Below are positions 1 to 9,459 of a stretch of DNA of 64,000 nucleotides, piece by piece. The stretch covers positions 1-64,000 of the forward strand of contig NZ_JBFHJW010000010.1 in the NCBI RefSeq assembly GCF_041595635.1. Reading direction: 5' to 3'. Numbering within the stretch: position 1 is the stretch's first letter; each line of letters begins with the position of its first letter. Position numbers and translations under genes: made by a program. The DNA is from Labilibaculum sp041595635 (GTDB lineage: Bacteria; Bacteroidota; Bacteroidia; Bacteroidales; Marinifilaceae). Below the pieces are notes generated by a model. It saw only the letters and a program-made list of their open reading frames with translations. It had not been told where the DNA came from and did no database searches.

Positions 1-1602
1 CATTTTAAATCGGCACAAAGTAGTTTCAGCGAATCGGCCAAAGCATTTGGTCGTGCCAGCGGAAGCTACGAAAGCAATGGAAATATTTATCGCAGCGAAG
101 CCATGGCTGGAACTAAAGGCAAATTTTACAACTTTGGAATTTTTGGAGCCTACAGCACAGGAAACGATTATGAAGACGGAAATGGAGATGAAATTGCATC
201 CGGTTTTAACCGCCGAAATATTGGTATGAGTAGTGTTTTTAAACTTTCCGATACACAAAGTATAAAACTTTCGGCCAACAATAATTACGCTAAAAATGTC
301 GATTTTCCAGCTTTGAATATGGATTTAAGAAAAGATGATACTTGGTTGCTCAGCATGGCCCATAAAATCAACTTCGGGAACAAAGCCATAAAAAATCTTT
401 CCACTTCTTTTTCAGCCTCTTTTGTCGATCACAGCATGGATAATCTGACTAAAAATCTAGATCCACGAATGGTAAATGCCATCACGCTTGCCAAAACCAA
501 AAATTATAGCGCCCGAAGCGAAGCTAGTTTCCAATTTCAGGAAAGCACCCTTTTTGCCGGATTGGACTACAAATCCGAAGAAGCCGAAGGAAACCGCTCC
601 CGGGAAATGTTGATGGGAACAATGGCGGGTACAACTTTCTGGGATAATATATGGCAGGACAGTAAAATTTCAAAGATCAGTGGATTTGGAGAATATCATT
701 TTTCCAGGAATGAAACCTACTTTATAGGTTCTGCCCGATTAGAATTCAAGCAAGCAAAAAGCAGAGACAAAGCAGACGAATTTGTTTCTATTAATCCTGA
801 TGATCCATCTGATCAGCTGAACCTATCACTCAGCTTTGGAGCAAGCCATGATCTTTCGAAACAAGTACGAATGGGACTTTGGCTGGGAAGAGCCGAACGA
901 AGCGGAAGTTTAACCGAATACTTCATCAATTACCTTCCCGTGGATGTTGACCCTTACGAACGAATTGGGAATACTGATTTAAAATCGGAAAAAAATTACC
1001 AGTTAGATTATAATTTTACCTGGAAAACCAGCGAATCTGAATTGGGAATCAGTTTGTTTGCTTCCGAACTCAGAGACTACATCAGCGCATATATCCGAGA
1101 AGATTTATCGCCACGAGTATCCTCTTCGGCAGGAGTAAAGCAATATTACAATATCGACAAAGCTGTTATGCGAGGATTTGAACTTTCATGGTATCAGAAA
1201 CTATCACAAAACATTTACCACAAAGCCAATATTGCTTACACTTACGGAAAAAATAAAGAGGAAAATACCGCCTTGCCCGAGATTCCACCTCTCGACTTAA
1301 TGTATGCATTGGGTGGTTCGTTTTTTCAGAATAGATTTCATTCCGAAATCACAATTCGACATGCATTAAAGCAAAACCGTATCTCGAGCAATTTTGGTGA
1401 AAGCGAAACTCCTTCCTTCACTCTTGTAAATGCAAAAATATCTTACGATTTCTCCGATAAGATTAGTTTGCTGGGTGGAATTCGAAATCTATTTGATGAA
1501 GCCTACTACGAACACCTGAACCGATCGGTAAAAAATACTAATGAGCCCATTTATGCTCCTGGTCGCAGCTTCTACTTCACCCTGGCTTTTCAACTGATAT
1601 AA
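1..1602 (+). CDS. TonB-dependent outer-membrane receptor, C-terminal part (5' end outside window)
   Basis: The frame is open from the first base, so the gene starts upstream of the window; only about 533 C-terminal residues are seen. The sequence alternates short polar and aromatic stretches typical of transmembrane beta-strands and ends in the aromatic-rich segment GRSFYFTLAFQLI, the usual C-terminal strand of TonB receptors. A motif near residue 480 of the visible part (GGIRNLFDEAYYEH) matches the conserved region just before the end of such receptors. The plug domain and TonB box are not visible, so the substrate (siderophore, cobalamin, metal, peptide) cannot be named. It is followed at once by a strong hairpin terminator shared with the convergent gene downstream. 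Confidence 0.9.
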   Translation, partial: HFKSAQSSFSESAKAFGRASGSYESNGNIYRSEAMAGTKGKFYNFGIFGAYSTGNDYEDGNGDEIASGFNRRNIGMSSVFKLSDTQSIKLSANNNYAKNVDFPALNMDLRKDDTWLLSMAHKINFGNKAIKNLSTSFSASFVDHSMDNLTKNLDPRMVNAITLAKTKNYSARSEASFQFQESTLFAGLDYKSEEAEGNRSREMLMGTMAGTTFWDNIWQDSKISKISGFGEYHFSRNETYFIGSARLEFKQAKSRDKADEFVSINPDDPSDQLNLSLSFGASHDLSKQVRMGLWLGRAERSGSLTEYFINYLPVDVDPYERIGNTDLKSEKNYQLDYNFTWKTSESELGISLFASELRDYISAYIREDLSPRVSSSAGVKQYYNIDKAVMRGFELSWYQKLSQNIYHKANIAYTYGKNKEENTALPEIPPLDLMYALGGSFFQNRFHSEITIRHALKQNRISSNFGESETPSFTLVNAKISYDFSDKISLLGGIRNLFDEAYYEHLNRSVKNTNEPIYAPGRSFYFTLAFQLI

Positions 1603-1604
1603 GC

Positions 1605-1648
1605 ACAAAAATGTCCTTGGATTTTTCTATCTCCAAGGACATTTTTTA
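1605..1648. terminator. Bidirectional rho-independent terminator
   Basis: A 15-bp perfect stem (AAAAATGTCCTTGGA, 1607-1621, with its complement at 1632-1646) and a 10-base loop lie between two convergent genes. A-rich and T-rich flanks let it act on both strands. Confidence 0.85.
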
Positions 1649-3076
1649 CTCCGAAACTATCAGAATACGACCTTCTACTTTAGGATTTAAAAGCTTTTTT
1701 CTTTTGCTATATTCAGCAAGAACAACAAAATCATTTTTGGCTCTCACATCCGATTCATCAATCAAAATTTCGAAATCAGCATTTAATTTTTCCATGCAGT
1801 ACGAATTTAACGAAACAGAAAGCAAATCCTCATCCTCAACTTCCTTTCCATTCCTCATCACCTTCACCGTATTTTCCCTCGATCGATATTCATAACTTAT
1901 TCCTGATACCTGAAAAAACTGTCCGTTTTTATCGCTTGCATGCTCAAGTAAAACACGCTTCAATTCCTCTCCTTTTATCAGTATTTTACAAATTTTATTG
2001 CCAAAAGGAAGCAGCGAACGAGCCGATTTCATTGTAAAAGCACCCACTGGAACATCAGCTCTAATTCCTCCCCCATTAATCATTCCCACATTGGAATCGT
2101 AGCATTCTTTAAAAGCATCGCTAATTAAATTTCCGGCTGCGCTTTCGCGGATAATGCCATTGCGAAAACGGAGCGGTGACTTTAGGTGACCAAGCACCTC
2201 TGAGAGCTGCAAATTCATATCTTTTTGATAGTAAACCTCCATGTCGCGCATGTATTTTTCCGAAGCAATTCGCTGATCTAAAGGAATAATTTCGATCTGA
2301 GGATTTCCTCCTTTTGTCCAACTAATTTTCGCCACAGAACTCATATTTCCAGCCGTCGCTACAATGGGCACACTCCCTTTGTAAAATATATTACTTTCGT
2401 GTTCGAACTGTTCTTCGGTTAAAATCAGATCAATTTCGGGAAACTGATCCAATAATTTTCGATTTGTTCCCAAATCGGTTTGCGTAATTGCCAACAAAAA
2501 ATCAACTTTCCCCATTAAGGGTAAGAGCTCCGATACCGATACAAACAAATCTTCCTGAACTACCAATTCATCCTTACGACTGGTATTCATGGCATCGGTA
2601 AGGCCAATAAAGCCAATAGTAAGCCCATCAACTTTCCGCAACAAAAAAGGAGGCAAATTGGCAAAAACGTCACCATCTCGATTTTTGAGATTTGAACTTA
2701 GCCATTGCGATTTTGATTGGGTCAAAAGTTCAAGAGTATGTGTAGCACCAAAATCGAATTCGTGCTGCCCAAAATTACAAATATCTACAGGCACCTCATT
2801 AAACCCTTCAATCATGGGCTCGCCTTTGTAAATACCTCCAAAAAGAACGCCTCCACACAAATCGCCACCATGAATTACAAGCGCATCCGCATTGGCAGCT
2901 CTCATCTCATCAGCCACTGTTTTTAAGCGAGCCAAACCACCTCTTCCACCATCAACATCATCAACTGGAAAAATCTGATGCGCATCAGTAAAGTACAGCA
3001 ATTCAATTTTTTGTGCGTTTAAGGAGAAAGTATACAGAAAAAAAGCAAGGAGTGATATATTCCGAAGCATCAGCAA
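1646..3076 (-). CDS. 5'-nucleotidase/UshA-family exported protein with a degenerate metal site
   Basis: Two domains of the 5'-nucleotidase family: an N-terminal calcineurin-like phosphoesterase fold (about residues 24-270) and a C-terminal 5_nucleotid_C domain (about 295-470; GNLISDAF, NGGGIRADV and LPFGNKI are visible). A signal peptide ends near residue 21 (LNAQ), so it is exported. Asp31 and His33 (TDAH) and Asp72 (GGD) are kept, but the GNHEFD motif reads GQHEFD (Gln104), the usual THxG histidine is Gln199 (ITQTD), and GGHSH is replaced by TEEQF at 220-224. These residues bind the metal pair in UshA, so catalysis is doubtful although the fold is clear. Start could also be the Met at 3070. 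Monocistronic and convergent with the TonB receptor. Confidence 0.85.
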   Translation of the reverse strand: MLMLRNISLLAFFLYTFSLNAQKIELLYFTDAHQIFPVDDVDGGRGGLARLKTVADEMRAANADALVIHGGDLCGGVLFGGIYKGEPMIEGFNEVPVDICNFGQHEFDFGATHTLELLTQSKSQWLSSNLKNRDGDVFANLPPFLLRKVDGLTIGFIGLTDAMNTSRKDELVVQEDLFVSVSELLPLMGKVDFLLAITQTDLGTNRKLLDQFPEIDLILTEEQFEHESNIFYKGSVPIVATAGNMSSVAKISWTKGGNPQIEIIPLDQRIASEKYMRDMEVYYQKDMNLQLSEVLGHLKSPLRFRNGIIRESAAGNLISDAFKECYDSNVGMINGGGIRADVPVGAFTMKSARSLLPFGNKICKILIKGEELKRVLLEHASDKNGQFFQVSGISYEYRSRENTVKVMRNGKEVEDEDLLSVSLNSYCMEKLNADFEILIDESDVRAKNDFVVLAEYSKRKKLLNPKVEGRILIVSE

Positions 3077-3315
3077 TATTTTTATTCATTCATCAATCAA
3101 ACAATTATAAAGCCTCAAAGGTATAAATCTCAAAGCAATAAGTAAAATTCATTTTAAACGAGATCCCAATCAACTTCTAAAAAGCTTGCCATACGCAATG
3201 TTCTGACTTACTTTTATTTCTAAGTCATCATAAAAAGTATTTAAAATGTAAAAATCTTGAAGTTGGAATCCTTATATTGCATTGGGTTTGCTATAAATAA
3301 AAAGAGATATCACAC

Positions 3316-5700
3316 ATGAATTCAAACACTGAAAACAGCCAAATAATTGATGCAAATAGTGTTTTTAAAAAAGCACTTCTACCAATAACAAACTACTTGA
3401 ATAGTTTGAATAAATGCCTACATGCAGAAGCGCTTTCTCAGCTGATTCTAAATACATTCCTTAACGTTAGCGATTCGCTAATTGCCATTGGTGATGAAGA
3501 ATACGGCAAAACGCTAACAAATAAAGACTTCGATATTAAACGAAAATACAGCTTTAACTACCTACTTCCTGAATCGTTTAAAGATGTGATGCTTATTCAT
3601 CGCGATGTATTCTTACAACTTCAAATCTCGCAAAGCAAAAAACAAGAATCTCTTGTAGATGAAGAAGCTATTCAGCAACACTTCCTCGAATCCAATGCTA
3701 TTCTTCAAAAAGCCATAAGTACCCTAGTAGATAAAATTCGCGACGAGCAGACTAATTTTCTGCAAAGCAATAAAAAAATAAAGCAAAAAATTTCACGAAT
3801 AAAACATCAACAAAATCCGTGGGGAGTATACAAAAAACAGTTTCTTTCAATTCAAAAGCAAATTCAAGAAATCAAGGATTCGGCTCATAACTTATCGAAG
3901 GTCATTCTTGTATTTGAGGACATTAAATCCCATACCCAAACAATTTGCAACAGCCTAACCGAGGAATTAGAAAGATCAAAACAAAGCATAAATGGCATTT
4001 TGCATTCCCTGCAAAATACGCAAGAACTATCAAAAATAACAGGTACAATTGCGCAGGTTGAAAGCGCCTTGTCCAATTTAGAACTACAAAACCTATATCA
4101 GGAAAACTATGCCTTAGATATTGAATCAAAAATTGTTAACCTTACAGAAAATAACATTCCTGTTTCCAGTGAAGATGGGCTACTACTAATCAAAAGAATA
4201 GATTTCGCAAAATCGACAAAAAGATGGCTGAACTATATGCTTCTTCCTGATCTCATAGAACTATGGCAAAACAGAATGAATGTAATTTCGTTTTACAAGC
4301 ATAATCTGTTAAATTTAAAAAGTAGTTTGAGCTTGCTAAAAAACAACAACAACCTAGATGCACTTTCTTCTCAAATTCAAAGTCTGCAAGTTCTGTTGCA
4401 ATCAGTTCACACCAATGAAAATTTACAAAACAAATTAATTGCTCAAATTCAGGAAAATTTGAATGATAATTTTCAGGTCACAAGAATTTATAAAACTGAC
4501 GACTTTTTAAAAATATCACTACAAAGTTCCTTAACACAATTCACATCGTCGAAAAATAATTTTTTTAAAGATGTTCAAAGAAAATTTAAATCACTTCTTT
4601 CTTTTTTCAGTACAAAATACAAAACCAGCACGGTTCGCCATCCTTTTAAACGATTAGAAGCAGCTTCGAAATGCATCGATTACCGAACATTTAAAACATT
4701 AGACATTCACTACGATTCATTGTTTTTAAATAAAAATTTTATTGGCGACTTATTTCTTGTTCCCCGTGAATATGAGCAGCAGAAACTGCAGGAAAACCTG
4801 CAAATGTGGCAAAAAGGGCATAATAAAGCAGTGCTTGTGGTCGGAAATCGCTTGAGTGGAAAATCAAGTTTTATTGAAAGTGTAACTAAAAATTTTTTCA
4901 AAAAAAATAGCATCATTCTTACACCAAACAGTAAATTTTCCATTGAGGGCCGAAAATTTAAAACCACAAAAAATCTTGCAGAAGCACTTCAACAAATCAA
5001 AAAAAACACCTATAACTCTCGACCTATAGTGGTTATTGACAATTTGGAACTTTGGAGAGATAAAGAGCAAAGTTTACTAGAAAACACAAGAGCTGCCATA
5101 CAATTTATCGAAACCGAATCGAATCATGTTTTTGTAATTATTTCCACTTCCAATACCATGCAGTCTCATTTAGACAAGAGAATTCCTTTTACTCATTCAT
5201 TTAGCTCTATTATTGATGTAAATAAGTCGAAATTTGAAGAAATTCACAAAGCTATTTTATTACGGCATGGCGCATCACATCAAAATTTGGTAACCGAAAA
5301 AGGACTCCCATTGCCCAACAAACAACTCGAGCTTAACATTCAAAAGTTGTGTAAAAATTACGAATACAATTTGGGAGAAGTACTGCAGGCATGGACCTAT
5401 TCAATTAACACTACAGATGCTAATAATATTGTTTACACGGAACAGGAATACGATTTTGAAGACTTTTTTACTAGTGAGGAAGCCATCATTCTCAAATTCG
5501 TATTGTTGTATCAACACATCAACGAAATTGTATTAAAAAACTTTTTGGGATCACGATACGACAGCTCCTATAAATCAGGTTTAAAGCGATTAACGAATAC
5601 TAAGGTATTCTTACGAAATTCGGAAGGCAATTTAGTTGTGAACCCAGTATTGTATCACGACATTCGTTCAATTCTAAAATACAGAGGAGTACTAAACTAG
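3316..5700 (+). CDS. Large coiled-coil P-loop NTPase, first gene of a membrane-channel operon
   Basis: 794 residues, not recognised as a named family. Residues about 1-480 are largely helical and rich in Gln, Lys, Leu and Asn with heptad-like stretches, suggesting long coiled coils. A Walker A motif is at about 509-518 (GNRLSGKSSF) and a Walker B at about 570-576 (IVVIDN, Asp575), defining an AAA/STAND-like ATPase domain to about residue 680. The last 90 residues look like a winged-helix tail. No signal peptide or transmembrane helix, so cytoplasmic. Its stop codon (5698-5700) directly abuts the ATG of the MscS-like gene, implying translational coupling. I infer an ATP-dependent regulator or scaffold for the two membrane proteins that follow. 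Confidence 0.8.
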   Translation: MNSNTENSQIIDANSVFKKALLPITNYLNSLNKCLHAEALSQLILNTFLNVSDSLIAIGDEEYGKTLTNKDFDIKRKYSFNYLLPESFKDVMLIHRDVFLQLQISQSKKQESLVDEEAIQQHFLESNAILQKAISTLVDKIRDEQTNFLQSNKKIKQKISRIKHQQNPWGVYKKQFLSIQKQIQEIKDSAHNLSKVILVFEDIKSHTQTICNSLTEELERSKQSINGILHSLQNTQELSKITGTIAQVESALSNLELQNLYQENYALDIESKIVNLTENNIPVSSEDGLLLIKRIDFAKSTKRWLNYMLLPDLIELWQNRMNVISFYKHNLLNLKSSLSLLKNNNNLDALSSQIQSLQVLLQSVHTNENLQNKLIAQIQENLNDNFQVTRIYKTDDFLKISLQSSLTQFTSSKNNFFKDVQRKFKSLLSFFSTKYKTSTVRHPFKRLEAASKCIDYRTFKTLDIHYDSLFLNKNFIGDLFLVPREYEQQKLQENLQMWQKGHNKAVLVVGNRLSGKSSFIESVTKNFFKKNSIILTPNSKFSIEGRKFKTTKNLAEALQQIKKNTYNSRPIVVIDNLELWRDKEQSLLENTRAAIQFIETESNHVFVIISTSNTMQSHLDKRIPFTHSFSSIIDVNKSKFEEIHKAILLRHGASHQNLVTEKGLPLPNKQLELNIQKLCKNYEYNLGEVLQAWTYSINTTDANNIVYTEQEYDFEDFFTSEEAIILKFVLLYQHINEIVLKNFLGSRYDSSYKSGLKRLTNTKVFLRNSEGNLVVNPVLYHDIRSILKYRGVLN

Positions 5701-6414
5701 ATGGAAAATATTGTAATACTATCAACATGGAAAGGCTTGCTTGGCAAGCTAATACTGCTATTAATCATCTTTTGGGTTTTAAAGCTAGCCACCTATTTTG
5801 GGCAACGCTTTGCAAAGAAAAACGTGAGCAACAAAAAGATCATAAACCTATTGCTTAAAGCTCAGCTCTACTATAAACCCATAGCCATAACCATTTTAGT
5901 TCTGGGTTTTATTTCAATCAATTACATCACACACAGCGTTTTACTAATCTTTGTATCTGTTTTTACTTTTTTCTACATCAAGAACTATGTAAGTGGTATT
6001 TTTTTCAATGCCAATCCTTTAGTTAGCAAAGGTGCCTACATTACCATTGGTGATTTTAAAGGCGAAGTAAAGAGTTTACAGGCTTTCGGTCTCATCATCA
6101 ACACCGAATATGGAGAACGATTCATCAACTACACAAAAATTGAAGACTTAGGCTTTGCCATCAATTCCAATGTGCATACCAAACTACGTCAAACTCTTTA
6201 CTTGCATAGCCAATTGCCAAAAGAACAGATATTAAATCTTATTTTCGACAATCCTATTCTTGATTTTGACCAAAAACCCAGCATCAAAAACAGCAAAATT
6301 CCTCAAGTGTACCAATTTCAGTACACCTTAGAAAATGGAGCTGTAGCTGAAGATTTAATCGCCTTTTTAAACGAGAATAAAATTGAAACTAGTGTAACCA
6401 ACAATTTTAACTAA
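5701..6414 (+). CDS. Small MscS-like mechanosensitive channel protein
   Basis: 237 residues. Three hydrophobic segments (about 9-30, 56-77, 80-102) are followed by a segment resembling the MscS beta domain (LVSKGAYITIGDFKGEV, then a strand ending INYTKI at about residue 145) and a mixed alpha/beta cytoplasmic tail. E. coli MscS is 286 residues, so this is a compact relative. It starts on the base after the stop of the P-loop ATPase gene and is followed after 2 bases by the antiporter gene. It probably forms the pore of an osmotic or ion-release channel gated or assembled with the upstream ATPase; the gating role is inference. Confidence 0.75.
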   Translation: MENIVILSTWKGLLGKLILLLIIFWVLKLATYFGQRFAKKNVSNKKIINLLLKAQLYYKPIAITILVLGFISINYITHSVLLIFVSVFTFFYIKNYVSGIFFNANPLVSKGAYITIGDFKGEVKSLQAFGLIINTEYGERFINYTKIEDLGFAINSNVHTKLRQTLYLHSQLPKEQILNLIFDNPILDFDQKPSIKNSKIPQVYQFQYTLENGAVAEDLIAFLNENKIETSVTNNFN

Positions 6415-6416
6415 AC

Positions 6417-7676
6417 ATGGAAATTATCTCATCCTATAATTTAATTATTGAAGTATCAATAATTATCATTTTATCGTTTTTATTCAATGGCTTGTCCCGA
6501 AAAACGAACATTCCTGCCGTTTTAATGCTAATTATTCTGGGCGTAGGCTTGCAGTATGTCTTGAAATATTTCAATGCCAAAAGCTTGAACTTTTTTCCCA
6601 TTTTGGAAATTTTAGGTATTGTGGGACTAATCATGATTGTTTTGGAAGCCGCTCTGGAATTGGAACTCAAAAGAGAAAAGCTTATTCCCATACTAAAATC
6701 ATTTGCAGTGGCACTCATCGGCCTGATTTCGGCGAGTTGGGCAGCAGTTTTGATTCTTTATAATTTTATTCCAGACATGAGTATGCAATCTGCCTGGTTG
6801 TATGCTACCCCCTTGTCCATACTTTCCAGTGCCATTATTATTCCAAGTGTGGTAGGTCTGCCTGTACTTAAAAAAGAATTTCACATCTACGAAAGTACCT
6901 TTTCAGATATCATGGGAATCATGATGTTTTACTTTTTAACAGGGAAGTTAAATCCAACTCACGATAATGGAATATCCGGATTTGCAGGGAATATAGTACT
7001 CACCATCATCATTTCGGTGGTAGCGAGTTATGCAATTATTTTAATCTTTCAGCGCATCAAGAGTCAAGTAAAACTCTTTTTATTGATTGCCGTACTTCTC
7101 CTACTCTATGCTTTGGGTAAAAAAATGCATTTGTCTTCGCTGATCATCATCCTAATTTTCGGTTTGGTGATTGCAAACATGAAGCTCTTTTTCAAAGGCA
7201 AGCTATCAAAGCTTATCGATTTTGAAAAAGCACATCATATTTATCACGAGCTGCATATCATTACCGCCGAAACCGCCTTTGTTGTTCGAACCTTTTTCTT
7301 TGTTATTTTCGGACTCTCCATCGCGATTTCCTCCTTATTAAGTTTACATGTAACCCTCATCAGTTTTCTGATTTTGATTTCCATTTACGCCATTCGATAC
7401 ATCATTTTGCGCATTTTTATGGGTGAAGATATTCTTCCTCAGCTCTTTGTTGCTCCTCGTGGTTTAATTACCGTTCTACTTTTTTACAGTATCCCCGAAG
7501 AAGCTCAAATAGAAGGCTTTGAACCTGGAATTTTACTTTGTGTAATTATCGGAACCAGTCTAATAATGACTGCAGTAATGATTTACGACAAATACAGAAA
7601 CTCCTTGGCTGTAAACAAAGCTGCAAACCGAAAAGTAGAAAGCATAAAATGGAAAGCGCCAAGTATAAAAGAATAG
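6417..7676 (+). CDS. Cation:proton antiporter (Na_H_Exchanger family)
   Basis: 419 residues with about 12 hydrophobic segments and the Na_H_Exchanger pattern: an N-terminal LIxLGVGLQY-like helix pair, an acidic membrane motif FSDIMG near residue 162, and the conserved APRGLITVLLFY near residue 342. It lacks the C-terminal TrkA-N domain of KefB/KefC, so any nucleotide control would have to come from another protein. It is the third gene of the operon with the P-loop ATPase and MscS-like channel (2-base gap) and is followed by a terminator. Sodium versus potassium specificity cannot be read from sequence. Confidence 0.88.
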   Translation: MEIISSYNLIIEVSIIIILSFLFNGLSRKTNIPAVLMLIILGVGLQYVLKYFNAKSLNFFPILEILGIVGLIMIVLEAALELELKREKLIPILKSFAVALIGLISASWAAVLILYNFIPDMSMQSAWLYATPLSILSSAIIIPSVVGLPVLKKEFHIYESTFSDIMGIMMFYFLTGKLNPTHDNGISGFAGNIVLTIIISVVASYAIILIFQRIKSQVKLFLLIAVLLLLYALGKKMHLSSLIIILIFGLVIANMKLFFKGKLSKLIDFEKAHHIYHELHIITAETAFVVRTFFFVIFGLSIAISSLLSLHVTLISFLILISIYAIRYIILRIFMGEDILPQLFVAPRGLITVLLFYSIPEEAQIEGFEPGILLCVIIGTSLIMTAVMIYDKYRNSLAVNKAANRKVESIKWKAPSIKE

Positions 7677-7724
7677 GCAATTCAATGATGTTGTGAATTA
7701 CCAGTATCAAATTGTAATATATAC

Positions 7725-7757
7725 AAAAGGCTGTTTCACTAAAGAAACAGCCTTTTT
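7725..7757. terminator. Bidirectional terminator between antiporter operon and pyk
   Basis: A perfect stem (AAAAAGGCTGTTTC-type arms) with a 6-base loop, flanked by A and T runs, sits between convergent genes. Confidence 0.8.
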
Positions 7758-7825
7758 CTATAAGCCAGGAATGAATCCTATTTACTAATTAGTTACCATC
7801 TGTAATGATTCCAGTAAAAATATCT

Positions 7826-9253
7826 CTATACATAACCTACTTTCATCATATTGGTACTTCCATGAAGTTTTAGTGGAGTAGAGCCAACATAAACTACACA
7901 ATCACCATTGAAAATGAGTTTTTTGTCCTTTAAAATCTTTACAGACTCCGAAAATGCCTCATCTAAATGCTCGTAAGTATCTAAATAGAATGGCCTTACT
8001 CCCCACACTAGCGAAATTTTACATAGAATATTTTTATTGTTGGTAAAGGCATATATTTTGGATTTGGGTCGGTGACTAGAGATTCGGGTGGCCGAATAGC
8101 CGGAATGTGTAAATACAATAATTGCCTTAGCACCAACCTGTTTAGCTAGTTTTGTGGCTGTAAAACAGATCGAATCGGCCAGGGATGTTGAATCTCCTCT
8201 TGTAGGCTCAAGTTGTTTATCGAACGGATCGCCCTGATTTTCGGTATGGACAATGATCCTTTGCATAGCATCGATTGTTTCAACTGGAAATTTCCCTACC
8301 GAGGTTTCGCCACTTAACATCAGCGTGTCGGCACCGTCGAGCACTGCATTTGCCACATCGTTGGCTTCGGCTCGTGTAGGTCGAAAATTATTAATCATAC
8401 TTTCCATCATCTGAGTGGCAATTATCACGGGTTTGGAATGCTTGATGCATTTTTCAACAATGATTTTTTGAAACAAAGGAACCTCATCGAAAGGAACTTC
8501 CACACCCAAATCACCACGAGCAACCATAACTCCATCGCTTGCATCAATAATTTCATCAATTTCAAGTAATGCCTGCGGTTTTTCAATTTTGGCAATTACA
8601 CCCGCATCGTTCTTGCTTTTCCCGATCAATTCTTTTAATTCACTGATATCGAAAGCCTTTCGAACAAATGAGAGTGCAATCCAATCAACCCCATGCTCCA
8701 ATGCAAAAACTGCATTCGAAATATCTTCTACGGTAAGACAAGGTAGGGAAACATTGGTATTAGGTAGGTTCACACCCTTGTTTGACGATAGCAATCCACC
8801 ATAAATTACTTTAGCCCGAACGATATCTTTTTTATTCGTTTCGATAACTTCCAGTTCTATTTTACCATCGTCAATTAAAATAGATTCTCCCACATTTACA
8901 TCCTTCGGAAAATCGTGGTAACTCATGTAAATATGGTCTTTCTGCCCTATGCATTTTTCTGTAACAAAAGTAATAATATCCTTTTGGTGCAAATGAATAA
9001 GATTGTTCTCAATTTGCCCCACACGAAGCTTTGGCCCTTGTAAGTCCGCCAGAATAGCCACATGAGTTTCCAATTCCGAATTCAATTCTTTAATCAGATT
9101 GCTTATCCCTAGGTATTCCTCTTTTGAAGAATGTGAAAAATTTATTCTGAAAACATCAACTCCTGAGCGAATCAAATCAGAAATAATAATTTTAGTGGAA
9201 GTCGCAGGTCCTAAAGTTGCGATTATTTTAGTTTGTGAATTTATTTGCCTCAT
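7826..9253 (-). CDS. pyk: Pyruvate kinase
   Basis: Last step of glycolysis: phosphoenolpyruvate + ADP to pyruvate + ATP, cytoplasmic. 475 residues, the usual bacterial length. Visible motifs are FRINFSHS near residue 34 (substrate/ATP site), DLQGPKLRVG, the active-site helix IAKIEKPQALLEIDEI around 220, and MVARGDLGVEVP near 247. The C-terminal allosteric domain is present (LAKQVGAKAIIVFT onwards). It lies 206 bases downstream of the PPi-type phosphofructokinase gene on the same strand, so the two glycolytic genes may share transcription. Confidence 0.97.
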   Translation of the reverse strand: MRQINSQTKIIATLGPATSTKIIISDLIRSGVDVFRINFSHSSKEEYLGISNLIKELNSELETHVAILADLQGPKLRVGQIENNLIHLHQKDIITFVTEKCIGQKDHIYMSYHDFPKDVNVGESILIDDGKIELEVIETNKKDIVRAKVIYGGLLSSNKGVNLPNTNVSLPCLTVEDISNAVFALEHGVDWIALSFVRKAFDISELKELIGKSKNDAGVIAKIEKPQALLEIDEIIDASDGVMVARGDLGVEVPFDEVPLFQKIIVEKCIKHSKPVIIATQMMESMINNFRPTRAEANDVANAVLDGADTLMLSGETSVGKFPVETIDAMQRIIVHTENQGDPFDKQLEPTRGDSTSLADSICFTATKLAKQVGAKAIIVFTHSGYSATRISSHRPKSKIYAFTNNKNILCKISLVWGVRPFYLDTYEHLDEAFSESVKILKDKKLIFNGDCVVYVGSTPLKLHGSTNMMKVGYV

Positions 9254-9459
9254 GATATTCCTTCCTTTTTATTTGCTTATCTAAACCATGTGAAATGGAT
9301 CTTTAATCTAGCTCTATTTCTAAATCTAAGGTAAACAATATCTTGTAAGGATAAAGGCTTACTATCCTAAGATATTCTGCCAAATAAAAATATGTTTGCA
9401 CGAAAAAGTGAATCTCGATTCAACTCAGAATCCACTTCTCATATTCTTAAAACAGAACT

